Of a stretch of 47,869 bases of DNA, positions 17,292 through 26,490 are shown one piece after another (the stretch's first letter is position 1; every line of letters begins with the position of its first letter). The position numbers and the translations under genes are program-made. This DNA comes from an uncultured Alphaproteobacteria bacterium (lineage in GTDB: Bacteria > Pseudomonadota > Alphaproteobacteria > CAAGCB01 > CAG-977). The notes beneath the pieces are model-generated. The model was not told the origin of the DNA, did not search any database, and worked only from the letters and a program-made list of their open reading frames with translations. The stretch lies in the NCBI GenBank assembly GCA_944390195.1, contig CALXOZ010000017.1, positions 1 to 47,869 of the forward strand, read 5' to 3'.

Positions 17292-18468
17292 TGATGAAAA
17301 ACACCGGCCAAGTCGTATGATCCGCAATCCAACCGCTACCTGAGGACAACAAATCGCGTGGCAACGCCATTAAAGAACTTAACAAAGCGTATTGTGTCGC
17401 TGTATAAGCCGTATTGCATAAGAACGACATATAAGCGACAAAAGCCGAAGTTGCCATGGCTGCGCCCAAGTTGTCGGAGATGACCGAAATTGCCAGCCAA
17501 GTTAAACTGTTGCCTTGCGTTGCCAGATAAGCGAAGGGCAAATTACTTATTCCTTGTAATATGCCACAAATCAGCAGGCTTGGCATTACGCCGAAACGCA
17601 CGACAATTACCCCGCCGATCAATCCCCCCAATATGGTGGCAATGATACCGTATAATTTAACGACCGTTGCGATTTGATCGTAAGAAAACCCCATTTCCGT
17701 ATAAAAAGGAGCTGTCATCGTTCCCATTGTCGTTTCACAAAGCTTGTAAAGCATGATAAACAATATGATCCACACCCAACCGGGGCGGGAAATGAAATCT
17801 TTTATCGGGGCAACGACGGCGCTGTTAAAAAAATTCCCGTTTTCTTTTACGATATGTCGGGGAGGTTCTTTTACAGATAAAACGGTCAAAAGACCGATCA
17901 TTCCGGATAAGGCCAATAAGGTGTAGACATTTTCCCAAGACATGACTTCAGCCAGATACAGGGCTCCGGCTCCGGCGGCAAGCATACCGATGCGATAACC
18001 GAATACGAAGCTGCCGGAAGCGGCTCCTTGGTCTTGAGGTTGAAAATCCTCCACCCGAAAAGCGTCGAAAACGATATCCTGGGAAGCTGAAAAAAAAGCG
18101 ACACAGACAGCGCATATCCCCGTCATAACCGGCATTGAAACCGGATCCGTCCTGATTAACAGCAACAGGCTGATCATCAGGAAAATTTGAAATACGACAG
18201 CCCAAGACCGCCTTTGTCCCAACATTCTGGTTAACATCGGGATCTTGTATTGATCAACATAAGGAGCCCAGAGGAATTTGAAACTGTATGGAAAACGAAC
18301 CAAAGAAAATAAAGCAATATCCGTTTTTGAAACGCCTTTGTCTGCAAGCCAATAGGCAAGTGTTGAAAAAATTAAAACAAAAGGCAAACCGCTGAAAAGC
18401 CCCAAAATCAGCATAACGATCATCTTGGGATTGCGATAAACGCCGATTGAAGCTTTCCAGCCGCTCAT
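17191..18468 (-). CDS. AmpG-like major facilitator (PAT family) permease
   Basis: About 425 residues with twelve hydrophobic segments. LGLFSGLPFVLIFSTLAYWLADKGVSKTDIALFSLVRFPYSFKFLWAP and the SASQDIVFDAFRVE stretch are typical of AmpG and related PAT-family permeases, which import anhydro-muropeptides for peptidoglycan recycling. I start the protein at ATG 18468, one base after the typA stop and with AGGA overlapping the end of typA; longer readings run back into typA. The 3' end overlaps the convergent histidine kinase gene by about 100 bases. Whether the substrate is muropeptide or another compound such as acetyl-CoA cannot be read from sequence. Confidence 0.82.
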   Translation of the reverse strand: MSGWKASIGVYRNPKMIVMLILGLFSGLPFVLIFSTLAYWLADKGVSKTDIALFSLVRFPYSFKFLWAPYVDQYKIPMLTRMLGQRRSWAVVFQIFLMISLLLLIRTDPVSMPVMTGICAVCVAFFSASQDIVFDAFRVEDFQPQDQGAASGSFVFGYRIGMLAAGAGALYLAEVMSWENVYTLLALSGMIGLLTVLSVKEPPRHIVKENGNFFNSAVVAPIKDFISRPGWVWIILFIMLYKLCETTMGTMTAPFYTEMGFSYDQIATVVKLYGIIATILGGLIGGVIVVRFGVMPSLLICGILQGISNLPFAYLATQGNSLTWLAISVISDNLGAAMATSAFVAYMSFLCNTAYTATQYALLSSLMALPRDLLSSGSGWIADHTTWPVFFIITAFLSLPGLIVLLVLNRKFPHKNPQDTSADTP

Positions 18469-18469
18469 T

Positions 18470-20299
18470 TTAATCCTGTCCCGTTTTTGCAGCTTTGTTG
18501 GCTGCCCGTTTACGCAGATTTTCATCTAAAATAGCTTTACGCAATCTGAAAGTTTTCGGGGTTACTTCCACCAATTCGTCTTCTTGAATATAAGCCAAAG
18601 CCTCTTCCAGACTCATCTTTTTAGGCGGAGTCAACAAGACGTTATCGTCTTTTCCGGCGGCGCGTATGTTGGTGAGGTGTTTCGTTTTTACGGGATTGAC
18701 CTCGATATCGTTCGATTTTGTGTGTTCTCCGATGATCATGCCGGCATACACGTCGACACCGGGTTCGATGAACATCGGTCCCCTGTCTTCCAATTTCCAT
18801 AAGGCGTAAGGAACGGCTTTCCCGTTGTCGGTCGATACCATGACACCGGTTCTGCGACCGGGAATGGGACCTTTGTAAGGTTGATAACTGTGGAACACCT
18901 TATTCATGACACCCGTTCCACAAGTATCCGTTAAAAATTGAGAATGATACCCGATCAAGCTGCGGGAAGGGGCTAAAAACGTAACACGCGTCTTGTTGCC
19001 GCCGGACGGACGCATATCGGTCATTTCCGCACGACGTTCCCCCAACTTTTCGCAAACGGTACCGACATATTGCTCGTCAACATCGACGATGACTTCTTCA
19101 ATCGGCTCAAGCTTTTTACCTGATACCGGATCGACTTGCATGAGGACACGCGGACGACTGATTGATAATTCATAACCTTCGCGGCGCATTTGTTCGATTA
19201 AAATACCCAATTGCAATTCCCCGCGTCCCGCGACTTCAAACGCATCCGTTGATTCCGTGCGCGAAATTCGTAAAGCGACGTTGCCTTCGGCTTCCTTTTG
19301 CAAACGATCCCAGATAACGCGTGAAGTCACTTTATCCCCATCTCTGCCGGCTAAAGGAGATGTATTGATGGAAAATGTCATAGCCAATGTCGGCGGGTCG
19401 ATCGGTTGAGCCGGTATCGGGGTTGTAACGGATTGATCGCACAACGTATCGGCAACCGTTGCCTTTGTCAAACCGGCCAAAGCGACGATGTCGCCTGCAT
19501 GGGCTTCTTGCAAGCCTGTACGTTTTAAACCACGAAAAGCTAATATTTTGCTTACGCGAGCTGTTTCTATTGTTTTACCGTCTCGTCCGATGGCTTTGAT
19601 CGTCGAATTGAGCTTGACGGATCCGCTATGGATTTTTCCTGTCAATATCCGTCCTACGAAAGGATCGTTTTCAATGGCTGTAACCAAAAGGGAAAATGCC
19701 CCGAGGGGGTCGCATTTAGGTGGTGGAACATAGTCCATGATCAAATCAAACAACGGAGCTATTGATTCGCGAGGATCTTTTTCAAGATCTTTGACTGCCC
19801 AGCCTTCGCGTCCGGAGGCGTATAAGACCGGAAAATCCAGTTGTTCATCTGTTGCGTCCAATGAAGCGAATAAATCGAAAACCTCTTCGTACACTTCTTG
19901 CGGTCTGGCATCGGGGCGATCAACTTTATTGATAACGACGATCGGTTTCAACCCGATTTTCAATGCTTTGCTGACGACAAATTTTGTTTGAGGCAAAGGA
20001 CCTTCGGCGGCGTCGACCAAAACAATCGCCGAATCGACCATATCCAAAATACGCTCTACTTCTCCGCCGAAATCAGCATGCCCCGGTGTGTCGACAATAT
20101 TAAAACGAGCCCCTTTCCATTCAACGGAAGTGCATTTTGCTAAAATTGTAATGCCGCGTTCACGTTCCAAATCGTTTGAATCCAAAGCCCGTTCGGCGAC
20201 AACCTGATTATCCCGAAATGTCCCGCTTTGACGTAGCATTGTGTCGACCAGTGTTGTCTTGCCGTGGTCAACGTGGGCAATAATCGCAATATTACGCAT
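18470..20299 (-). CDS. typA: Ribosome-associated translational GTPase TypA/BipA
   Basis: A 609-residue GTPase related to EF-G and LepA. G1 [10 protein letters not shown] lies at 8-17, the switch region in ERERGITI, G3 [14 protein letters not shown] and G4 NKVDRPDA. The C-terminal BipA domain contains [17 protein letters not shown] and [19 protein letters not shown], which distinguishes it from LepA and EF-G. It acts on ribosomes under stress or low temperature and helps 50S assembly. It is the upstream partner of the ampG-like gene, with only one base between stop and start. The promoter must lie in 20300-20380. Confidence 0.96.
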   Translation of the reverse strand: MRNIAIIAHVDHGKTTLVDTMLRQSGTFRDNQVVAERALDSNDLERERGITILAKCTSVEWKGARFNIVDTPGHADFGGEVERILDMVDSAIVLVDAAEGPLPQTKFVVSKALKIGLKPIVVINKVDRPDARPQEVYEEVFDLFASLDATDEQLDFPVLYASGREGWAVKDLEKDPRESIAPLFDLIMDYVPPPKCDPLGAFSLLVTAIENDPFVGRILTGKIHSGSVKLNSTIKAIGRDGKTIETARVSKILAFRGLKRTGLQEAHAGDIVALAGLTKATVADTLCDQSVTTPIPAQPIDPPTLAMTFSINTSPLAGRDGDKVTSRVIWDRLQKEAEGNVALRISRTESTDAFEVAGRGELQLGILIEQMRREGYELSISRPRVLMQVDPVSGKKLEPIEEVIVDVDEQYVGTVCEKLGERRAEMTDMRPSGGNKTRVTFLAPSRSLIGYHSQFLTDTCGTGVMNKVFHSYQPYKGPIPGRRTGVMVSTDNGKAVPYALWKLEDRGPMFIEPGVDVYAGMIIGEHTKSNDIEVNPVKTKHLTNIRAAGKDDNVLLTPPKKMSLEEALAYIQEDELVEVTPKTFRLRKAILDENLRKRAANKAAKTGQD

Positions 20300-20454
20300 A
20301 GAAGTTCTTCTTTTATCAAGTTTGAATAAATACTCTTTTTTAGTATGCTTTTACGGATTCTTATTGTTTTTGTCAATTATTGTTGTTTAAATTCGTTGTC
20401 TTGTCATTTATTTTATTGCTATGCTCTGAAATGAAAAGAGGAGGGATGTTTCAT

Positions 20455-20991
20455 ATGTTTTCTTTTTTATTTTTTGCTATGGTTTTTCTTTCCGTTCCCG
20501 CTTTTGCGCAAACGCCAGAAGAACAATTTTCGCAAATGGATGTCAATAAAGACGGATTTTTATCTGAAAAAGAATTTGTTGACGGTATGCAAAAAAAGTC
20601 GGCTTCAACAGATGATTCTTTGGAAACGTTGCAAAAACTTTCCGGCCCTGAAAAAAAAGAGTTGATCAGATTGATCGTAACACAGTTGAAAGAGCAGTTA
20701 CCTTACAAGGTTGATGAAATAACGGTATGGACTGATATCTATGCACAAGATGAGGAAATGCATTATGTGTATCAGGTGGATATACCTGAAATCGATACGC
20801 TTCCAGCAGAAGAACAAGGAACGTTTATGACGTATTTCAAAGATCAGGTTTGTAAGATTTCGGTACCGTTGGTTTGCCGTTTTACAAATGATGCGCTTTT
20901 GAAATACGGGATACAGCTTATAACGCATTATAAGGATAAATCCGGCAAAGAATTGGCATCTTGCCAAATCACGTCAAAAGATTGCCAATAA
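20455..20991 (+). CDS. Secreted EF-hand protein, function unknown
   Basis: About 178 residues. The first 18 form a signal peptide ending AFA before Gln. One canonical EF-hand loop follows directly at D29-x-N31-x-D33-G34-x5-E40, which would bind calcium in the periplasm or outside. The rest is not recognised; it has four cysteines in two pairs (VCKISVPLVC and SCQITSKDC), which suggests disulfides. I choose ATG 20455 because AGGAGG at 20439-20444 lies ten bases upstream and the resulting leader is ideal; ATG 20446 is only one base from the ribosome site. The gene is monocistronic, convergent with the adenosine kinase gene. Confidence 0.72.
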   Translation: MFSFLFFAMVFLSVPAFAQTPEEQFSQMDVNKDGFLSEKEFVDGMQKKSASTDDSLETLQKLSGPEKKELIRLIVTQLKEQLPYKVDEITVWTDIYAQDEEMHYVYQVDIPEIDTLPAEEQGTFMTYFKDQVCKISVPLVCRFTNDALLKYGIQLITHYKDKSGKELASCQITSKDCQ

Positions 20992-20999
20992 GCGCCAAT

Positions 21000-21046
21000 A
21001 GGCATTCATCTTGCCTAGAACAATGCAAAATGCCTTGCTAGGTTCT
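21000..21046. other. Cluster of short inverted repeats between convergent genes
   Basis: AGGCA (21000-21004) can pair with TGCCT (21012-21016), AGGCATT can instead pair with AATGCCT (21029-21035), and AGAAC (21017-21021) pairs with GTTCT (21042-21046). These lie between the stop codons of the EF-hand gene and the PfkB kinase gene. There is no T-run on either strand, so it is not a classical terminator, but it may form a transcript-end structure. Confidence 0.3.
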
Positions 21047-21081
21047 GTATTCAAAAGGTGAAAACGGGAAAAGTGATGATA

Positions 21082-22080
21082 TTATTTCAATTTTTTTGCG
21101 ATCAGCTCACTTAAGGACGTTTCAGGTCTTGCGCCGTAGTGTGAAATAACTTCCGCTGCGGCTAAGGCTCCCATTTGTAAACAATCGGGAATGGATCTGT
21201 TTTGAGCAAGCCCCGTTAAAAAGCCCGCTGCGAACAAATCGCCGGCTCCTGTTGTGTCAATGACGCGATTGATCGGTTCTGCAGGGATTTCATATCGTGT
21301 CTGACCGCAAATCGCAACAGCCCCTTTTGCTCCGCGTGTAACAACCACTATTTCACATAATGTTTTGCAACGTTCAAGTGCGGCTTCCGGATCCTGAGTA
21401 TCAAACAATGCCATAATTTCATCTTCGTTGCAGAATACGATATCAATACCGTTTTTGATTAATTCTATGAAACTGGATCGATGTCGGGTTACACAACATG
21501 GATCGGATAAAGACAAGGATACTTTGCGGTTATGCTTGTGAGCCAATTCCACTGCATAAGCCAACGCATCTTTTGCCTCCGGTCTGTCCCACAGGTAACC
21601 TTCCATGTAAACGATCTTTGTTTGGCGGATTAATTCTTCGTCGATATCTTTGCGTGTCAATTTTGAACACGCTCCCAAATAAGTGTTCATCGTTCTTTGA
21701 GCATCGGGACTGACGATTACCATGCATCTGGCTGTGGGACGTTCGTTTTCCAAACACGGTGTTGTGAAATGAACGCCGTATTTTGTGATGTCCCTGCGAA
21801 AGATTTCTCCTAGTTTATCATCAGCGACTTTCCCTATGAAAGCCGGCTTTCCCCCCAAGGCGGCGATTCCCACTGCCGTATTTGCGGCCGAACCGCCGGA
21901 ACATTCCACACCGTTTTGGGCAATGTGGTCGTAGATTTTTTCCGCTGACGGAGCATCAATTAAAGTCATCATGCCTTTGGGCATATTATGTTGGATAAGA
22001 AAATCATCATCCATGTTGGCAAGTACGTCAACCATGGCATTACCGATCGCGACAACGTCAAAACGTGTCAGGGCGTTCAT
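21082..22080 (-). CDS. PfkB-family sugar kinase, probable adenosine kinase
   Basis: About 332 residues of the ribokinase/PfkB family. The N-terminal FDVVAIGNAMVDV, the substrate segment GGSAANTAVGIAALGG, and the C-terminal anion-hole and catalytic motif DTTGAGDLFAAGFL are all present. The IGNA(M/I)VDVL start, the length and the YMEGYLWD stretch match alphaproteobacterial adenosine kinase-type proteins, which phosphorylate adenosine to AMP; other nucleoside or sugar substrates are possible. The start is ATG 22080, which has GGAGG five bases upstream; a GTG at 22092 is less likely. A probable adenosine deaminase lies 2.9 kb away, so the window holds both fates of adenosine. Confidence 0.82.
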   Translation of the reverse strand: MNALTRFDVVAIGNAMVDVLANMDDDFLIQHNMPKGMMTLIDAPSAEKIYDHIAQNGVECSGGSAANTAVGIAALGGKPAFIGKVADDKLGEIFRRDITKYGVHFTTPCLENERPTARCMVIVSPDAQRTMNTYLGACSKLTRKDIDEELIRQTKIVYMEGYLWDRPEAKDALAYAVELAHKHNRKVSLSLSDPCCVTRHRSSFIELIKNGIDIVFCNEDEIMALFDTQDPEAALERCKTLCEIVVVTRGAKGAVAICGQTRYEIPAEPINRVIDTTGAGDLFAAGFLTGLAQNRSIPDCLQMGALAAAEVISHYGARPETSLSELIAKKLK

Positions 22081-22185
22081 ATGAACCTCCACCGGAAGTT
22101 AAAAGATAACAGCAGTATAAAGAAACTTACAATTCAGACAAGACTCTGGTATAAAAAATAAGGAAATTTTTTTTGGGGATATCAC

Positions 22186-22863
22186 ATGCTGACAGAATTA
22201 AAAGACGCTGTTAAAGATGTTTTTTCTAATAAAATCAGGGGGTTGATAGGAAAAACAGTCATTGTTACCCTTTTGGTTTTTATTGTTTTATTTTGCTTGT
22301 TCGCCGTCGGAATTTCTCATATCGAGTTGACGGACAGTCCGAAGTTGCAAAATTTGATAGAAATATTCGGTTATATTCTTTTTTTCATCTTTTCTTTAAT
22401 GCTGTTTCCGCCAATGGCCGCCTTTGTCTGCAGTTTTTTTATCGATTCGGTTGTTGAACGGACGGCTCAGGAAAATTCGGGAAGAACTTTAAGAAACGTT
22501 CCTTTGTCCGAAAGTCTCTTGTTTTCCGGAGTCGCAGCTTTCAAAGGAGTCTCTTTGTCCTTTTTGTTGATCCCGATAACGGTCGTTCTTGCTTTGATCC
22601 CGGTTGTCAACTTATTGCCTGTTGCTTTGTACTACGGTGTGAACGGACGACTCTTGGCGAATGAATACTTTTACAGTATTGCTCTGCGTTATTTGACAAA
22701 GCCGGAAGCCGATGAATTGTTTGAAAAAAATAAAACCTATTGGACAAAAGGTGGAATTATTATTGCATTTTTAATGACAATTCCCATCGTAAACGTCATT
22801 TCACCGCTGGTTGCAATGGCTTTTATGCAACGTTTGTTCTTTAAAAAACAACAAAGCGCTTGA
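22186..22863 (+). CDS. EI24/CysZ-like integral membrane protein
   Basis: A 225-residue membrane protein with about five to six hydrophobic segments. The layout (a short amphipathic N terminus with F-S-N-K, segments near 22-42 and 58-85, ALIPVVNLLPVALYYGVNGRLLANEYF, and a last pair around 190-215) matches the EI24 domain family, which includes the sulfate permease CysZ. Bacterial members of this group are often uncharacterised. No sulfur-assimilation genes are adjacent, so sulfate transport is not claimed. It is followed 90 bases later by the PAP2 phosphatase gene on the same strand and may be cotranscribed. Confidence 0.7.
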   Translation: MLTELKDAVKDVFSNKIRGLIGKTVIVTLLVFIVLFCLFAVGISHIELTDSPKLQNLIEIFGYILFFIFSLMLFPPMAAFVCSFFIDSVVERTAQENSGRTLRNVPLSESLLFSGVAAFKGVSLSFLLIPITVVLALIPVVNLLPVALYYGVNGRLLANEYFYSIALRYLTKPEADELFEKNKTYWTKGGIIIAFLMTIPIVNVISPLVAMAFMQRLFFKKQQSA

Positions 22864-22953
22864 TAAAAAGACGATACAATCATCAAAGAGAAGTGTTTTC
22901 TTCTGGTTCTTTTTTTAAGGCGCAAAGGGGCTGTCTTTAATATCAGCAGCCGA

Positions 22954-23496
22954 ATGAAAGCAAGAGATATGCTTGAAAATATTCTTTTATGCGATAACGC
23001 TTGTTTGAAATATGTTCAATCTTTACGCTCGCCTGTATTAGACGAGATTATGCCATGGATAACATATTTAGGAGATGCCGGTTTGATTTGGATCGGCTGG
23101 GCGTTGGTCTTATGTTGTTTCTCTGAAAAAAGAAAAACCGGATTATTAATGATATTCGCTTTGGTAATAACTTATGTGATCAGCACATTGGGATTGAAAA
23201 ACGTATTTGCAAGACAAAGACCATGCGTTCAATTTCCTGAAGCGTTGTTTTTTGTTTGTCCGGGTGGTTTCTCATTTCCGTCTGGGCATTCGATTTCGTC
23301 TTTTTGCGCGGCGGGGGTTTTGTTTTTCCGCCATGAAAAAGGAGCCGGAATCGCGTTGTTCATTGCTTTTATGATAGCTTTTTCCCGAATATATCTGTTT
23401 GTTCATTTCCCGTTCGATGTCTTGGCTGGCGGACTTTTGGGGACGGGGACGGCTTATGCTTTGGTCGTGTTGCAGAAAAAGTATTGGAATGAATAA
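22954..23496 (+). CDS. PAP2-superfamily membrane phosphatase
   Basis: A 180-residue membrane protein carrying the complete PAP2 catalytic triad of motifs: K82-x6-R89-P90, P109-S-G-H112, and S144-R145-x5-H151-x3-D155. Enzymes of this family dephosphorylate lipid phosphates such as phosphatidylglycerol phosphate, undecaprenyl pyrophosphate or lipid A, at the outer face of the inner membrane. With uppP elsewhere in the window, either lipid-carrier recycling or phospholipid synthesis is possible. Neither ATG 22954 nor the in-frame ATG 22969 has a strong ribosome site; AAGAG lies just before the second. Confidence 0.85.
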   Translation: MKARDMLENILLCDNACLKYVQSLRSPVLDEIMPWITYLGDAGLIWIGWALVLCCFSEKRKTGLLMIFALVITYVISTLGLKNVFARQRPCVQFPEALFFVCPGGFSFPSGHSISSFCAAGVLFFRHEKGAGIALFIAFMIAFSRIYLFVHFPFDVLAGGLLGTGTAYALVVLQKKYWNE

Positions 23497-23542
23497 AAAT
23501 TTTAAAAAAGTTTTAGTGCTTGTATACAGATTTTCTTGTTCG

Positions 23543-23570
23543 GTAAAGGCGGTGGCAATACCGTCTTTAC
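23543..23570 (+). terminator. Strong hairpin after the PAP2 gene, possible terminator
   Basis: GTAAAGGCGGT (23543-23553) pairs with ACCGTCTTTAC (23560-23570) over eleven positions with one G-U pair and a six-base loop. It is 46 bases after the PAP2 stop codon. The following TGTTGTTCC is only moderately T-rich, so termination is plausible rather than certain. Confidence 0.5.
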
Positions 23571-24900
23571 TGTTGTTCCATAACAGGTGTCATGTCTAAG
23601 TTCACCTCTTTATCAAAAGAATACATATCTCTGAACAAGGGGCATAAATATCTAAGAAAACCTTTGAAAGAAAGATTTCCAACGTAATATTAATCGCTGA
23701 CGTGCCAATCAATTACCTTTAAAACAATCTTTTGAAGCTAACACCGTGTGTTTTTCCGCACTGAAAGCTATAAAGTGAAAGTGTCTTCAGACATGACATC
23801 TTTTGTTTTGTAGAATGTTTTTTATGTTTGTTTCCCTGTCGGATTTGATAATGACCGCCTGATTCTTCTGATGCTTGATTGCCGTACAAGCGACTCATTT
23901 TGTTATGAAAAATACAGACAGTTAAGATTAAAGGTAGTTTCTTTATACAGAACGTTATTTCTTTTTTGTTAAAACAAAACTCTCTCTTAAAAAGAGGAAA
24001 ATATATAAGTATCCAATGGCTGAAATCAGTATGAATATTTAAAGCCGTTATTATGAGCGGTTGGACTCTTAAATGTTTCTGACTCCGGTCTGCCAGTGTA
24101 TGTTAAAGATTAACTGAAAACAAAAAGCGATCATATATAATCCATTGTTTTTTTTAGATCTTTGTTAAACGAAGATGAATTATCTTTAAATCGGGTAAGC
24201 TCCATAATTTTTTGATAATTTGTAAAGAAAGATGTCTTTGTAAAAAAAAGTGCGTTTTCGATAGTTTTTATTGAAAGTGTAAAAGGCGTTTAATGATATA
24301 CGATATTTAACAATATTGAGGTACTGGTTAAGGCAAAATTTTCTAAATATGGTAAAATATTTTCAGCTAAATTTTCAAAGAATAGTGGCATACAGATTGC
24401 TGATATCAGGCGAGTGACACTTGTCCGGTTGTTAGGTTTTTATATAACCCTTTTATAGGAAGGATGAAATCCGTACACGCGAAATAATGAGTCGGGTTTG
24501 CAAAAAGGGAAAATACTTGTGTCGAAGGTTGTCTTTATGCTGAAAAGAAACGGTTTTTATTTTTGAAATAAGTGTAAAAGCTCTGTACCTTTCTCTATCC
24601 GGTTCTATAGTTGTATCAATATCATCATATATGATCTTGAAAACCGTGATATGAGAGCATTAAAAAAAAGCCGTATCAGTCTTATTTTCAGACAATAAGG
24701 ATTATTGTAAAGTTACGCTTGTCAAGCACAAGAGTTCGATAAGTAATCGGATACAACATGAAACCGTTGTCCAAGGGGTTGAAATTGTTGTTTATATGAT
24801 ACAAAAGATATTTGTTGCAGTGTTTTTTGCGACCTATGAACAGGATCTAGTTTTAAGTCGATTGGGGGGGGGAAAATGGACTTGAAAAATTTGTTTGATA
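23571..24900. other. Gene-free A+T-rich stretch
   Basis: About 1.3 kb with no reading frame that looks like a gene on either strand, no tRNA-like fold that I can see, and no recognisable protein fragment. It contains a nine-base G run at 24864-24872. It may be a fully decayed gene remnant or may hold an unrecognised RNA; nothing visible decides this. Confidence 0.5.
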
Positions 24901-24902
24901 TG

Positions 24903-24935
24903 AAAACCCCCGCGTTTTACGCGGGGGAAAACTTT
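24903..24935. terminator. Strong bidirectional Rho-independent terminator
   Basis: CCCCCGCG (24907-24914) pairs perfectly with CGCGGGGG (24920-24927) around TTTTA, with AAAA before and AAAACTTTTT after. On the minus strand it immediately follows the adenosine deaminase stop codon and ends in TTTT, so it terminates that gene. Confidence 0.88.
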
Positions 24936-26207
24936 TTAGCGTCCTGTTACTTTTTGATTTAAAAGAGCAGTACGGGAAGCTTTCATTGTCTTTAATGTTT
25001 TAGCCCGACGTTTTTGAATTTCAAGTTTTTTTGCAACCTTTTCACTTTCATAAACACGGGTTTCCAGACGTTTTTTCAAGAACGGATTGGAAGCTTTTGC
25101 CGCGAGATCCTTTAATTCGGAGCGATCTTCCGCAGACATTTTTTTATAAATATCTTCTTTGATCTGTTTGCGTGTTTTAACGTCGGCAAAGGAATTTTCA
25201 ACGGCGCATAGTGTAATGTCATACATTTCGGCTTTTGAAAAACCGAACTTTTCCGCACTGATACGATGTTCTTTTCCGGTGTGCGTTCCAAAAATGCCAG
25301 CGTCGTCAGGATTTAAAGAAATGCGTATTCCGGCATCATATAACCGACGTGCGGGATGGTTTGCCAGATCCCCTTTGAGATCGGTAACAAGAATGCGATT
25401 AGATGTTGGACAGACTTCCACCATGATGTTTTTTTCCGCCAGTTCTTTCATGACTTCGGGGTCTTGGGGCGCGGAAACGCCATGTCCAATTCTGGATGCT
25501 CCCAGACGAATGGCATCTTTAATGCTTTCTGGACCGCGGATTTCACCGGCATGCAAAGCCAATTTCAATCCGGCGGATTTTGCGATGGCGAGAGCCGGAG
25601 CGAAGTCGTCAAATTCACCGGCGCGTTCATTTCCCGCAATACCGAATCCTGTTACAAGGGGATGAGGGTTATCACGGATGAATTCGGCTATTTTTGTTAC
25701 GTTTTCAGCTCCTAGGTTCCGGACGCCTGTTGCAATGAAGCGTGTTTCCAGACCGGTTTCCTCTTTTACCTCTTGAGCGGCTTTAGTGATGGCTTCCATC
25801 ATATCATGATAACGTTGCGCGGATAATTCGCTTTTCCCTGTTTGAGGGTTGACTTCCATCGCCATGTGAGCCGGAGATAAAATCAATTCAGCGTAAACAC
25901 CGCCTTCAGCGGCGTTTTTACTTAAGTAATCTTTGGTAACGTCATAATAGTCTTGAGGTGTACGCATCATATCGGCGACATTGTCATAGGTGTTGATGAA
26001 AGCCCAGAAATCGCTTTCATCATACGCATAACGACCGTTTGGAAAATCCGACTTGTCGTATTGCCCTTCAGCCATGACAAAGTTGTCAGGCAGCGTAACA
26101 TGATGTCGCCGAGCCAATTTTTCTGCCATTTCCGGCGTAACCGTACCTTCTATATGTTCATGAAGCGTTGCTTTCGGCAATGAAGCCGTATTGAATTCTT
26201 TTGTCAT
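24936..26207 (-). CDS. add: Adenosine deaminase family enzyme with basic C-terminal tail
   Basis: A 423-residue metal-dependent deaminase. The zinc ligands H16 and H18 lie in LHEHIEG, H219 with catalytic E222 in ALHAGE, the catalytic H242 in RIGHG, and the paired aspartates D301-D302 in SLNPDDAGIFGT. It would convert adenosine (or deoxyadenosine, possibly adenine) to inosine. It is longer than typical bacterial enzymes of about 330-345 residues: from about 345 on there is an extra lysine- and arginine-rich, helix-prone tail (KKRLETRVYESEK, KKLEIQKRRAK). The tail is not recognised. The gene is monocistronic and ends at a strong terminator. Family members differ in substrate, so adenosine specificity is an inference. 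Confidence 0.85.
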   Translation of the reverse strand: MTKEFNTASLPKATLHEHIEGTVTPEMAEKLARRHHVTLPDNFVMAEGQYDKSDFPNGRYAYDESDFWAFINTYDNVADMMRTPQDYYDVTKDYLSKNAAEGGVYAELILSPAHMAMEVNPQTGKSELSAQRYHDMMEAITKAAQEVKEETGLETRFIATGVRNLGAENVTKIAEFIRDNPHPLVTGFGIAGNERAGEFDDFAPALAIAKSAGLKLALHAGEIRGPESIKDAIRLGASRIGHGVSAPQDPEVMKELAEKNIMVEVCPTSNRILVTDLKGDLANHPARRLYDAGIRISLNPDDAGIFGTHTGKEHRISAEKFGFSKAEMYDITLCAVENSFADVKTRKQIKEDIYKKMSAEDRSELKDLAAKASNPFLKKRLETRVYESEKVAKKLEIQKRRAKTLKTMKASRTALLNQKVTGR

Positions 26208-26490
26208 AGTTCACCTTCTCGGGGCGTTCCTGCCCTCTGTTTGTTTATTTTCTTGGATACTTTTTTACATTCTTAACCTATAACCATACGTTTTTTTTTT
26301 GAAAGAGTCAATAATTTGTCCAATTTGTCCACCACTTTTTTTGTAACATATTGTTAGTAAAACAAAAAAACAATTTATTGTTTCTCCCCTTTTCTGAAAA
26401 AAGCTTTTATAAAGTCTTGCTTGCTCTTTTGACGGACTGCTTGTAATATCTTTGACAAGGTTCTTGTCGCGGGGGTCGGGTAAAACAAAA

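Noticed and set aside
24876-24962. 28-residue small open frame after the G run, with G-rich sequence upstream as a ribosome site
   Set aside because: It reads straight through the deaminase terminator and into the end of that gene, so it is most likely chance.
25159-25665. 168-residue plus-strand frame inside the adenosine deaminase gene
   Set aside because: The minus strand has all deaminase motifs; the plus-strand translation has no ribosome site or domain.
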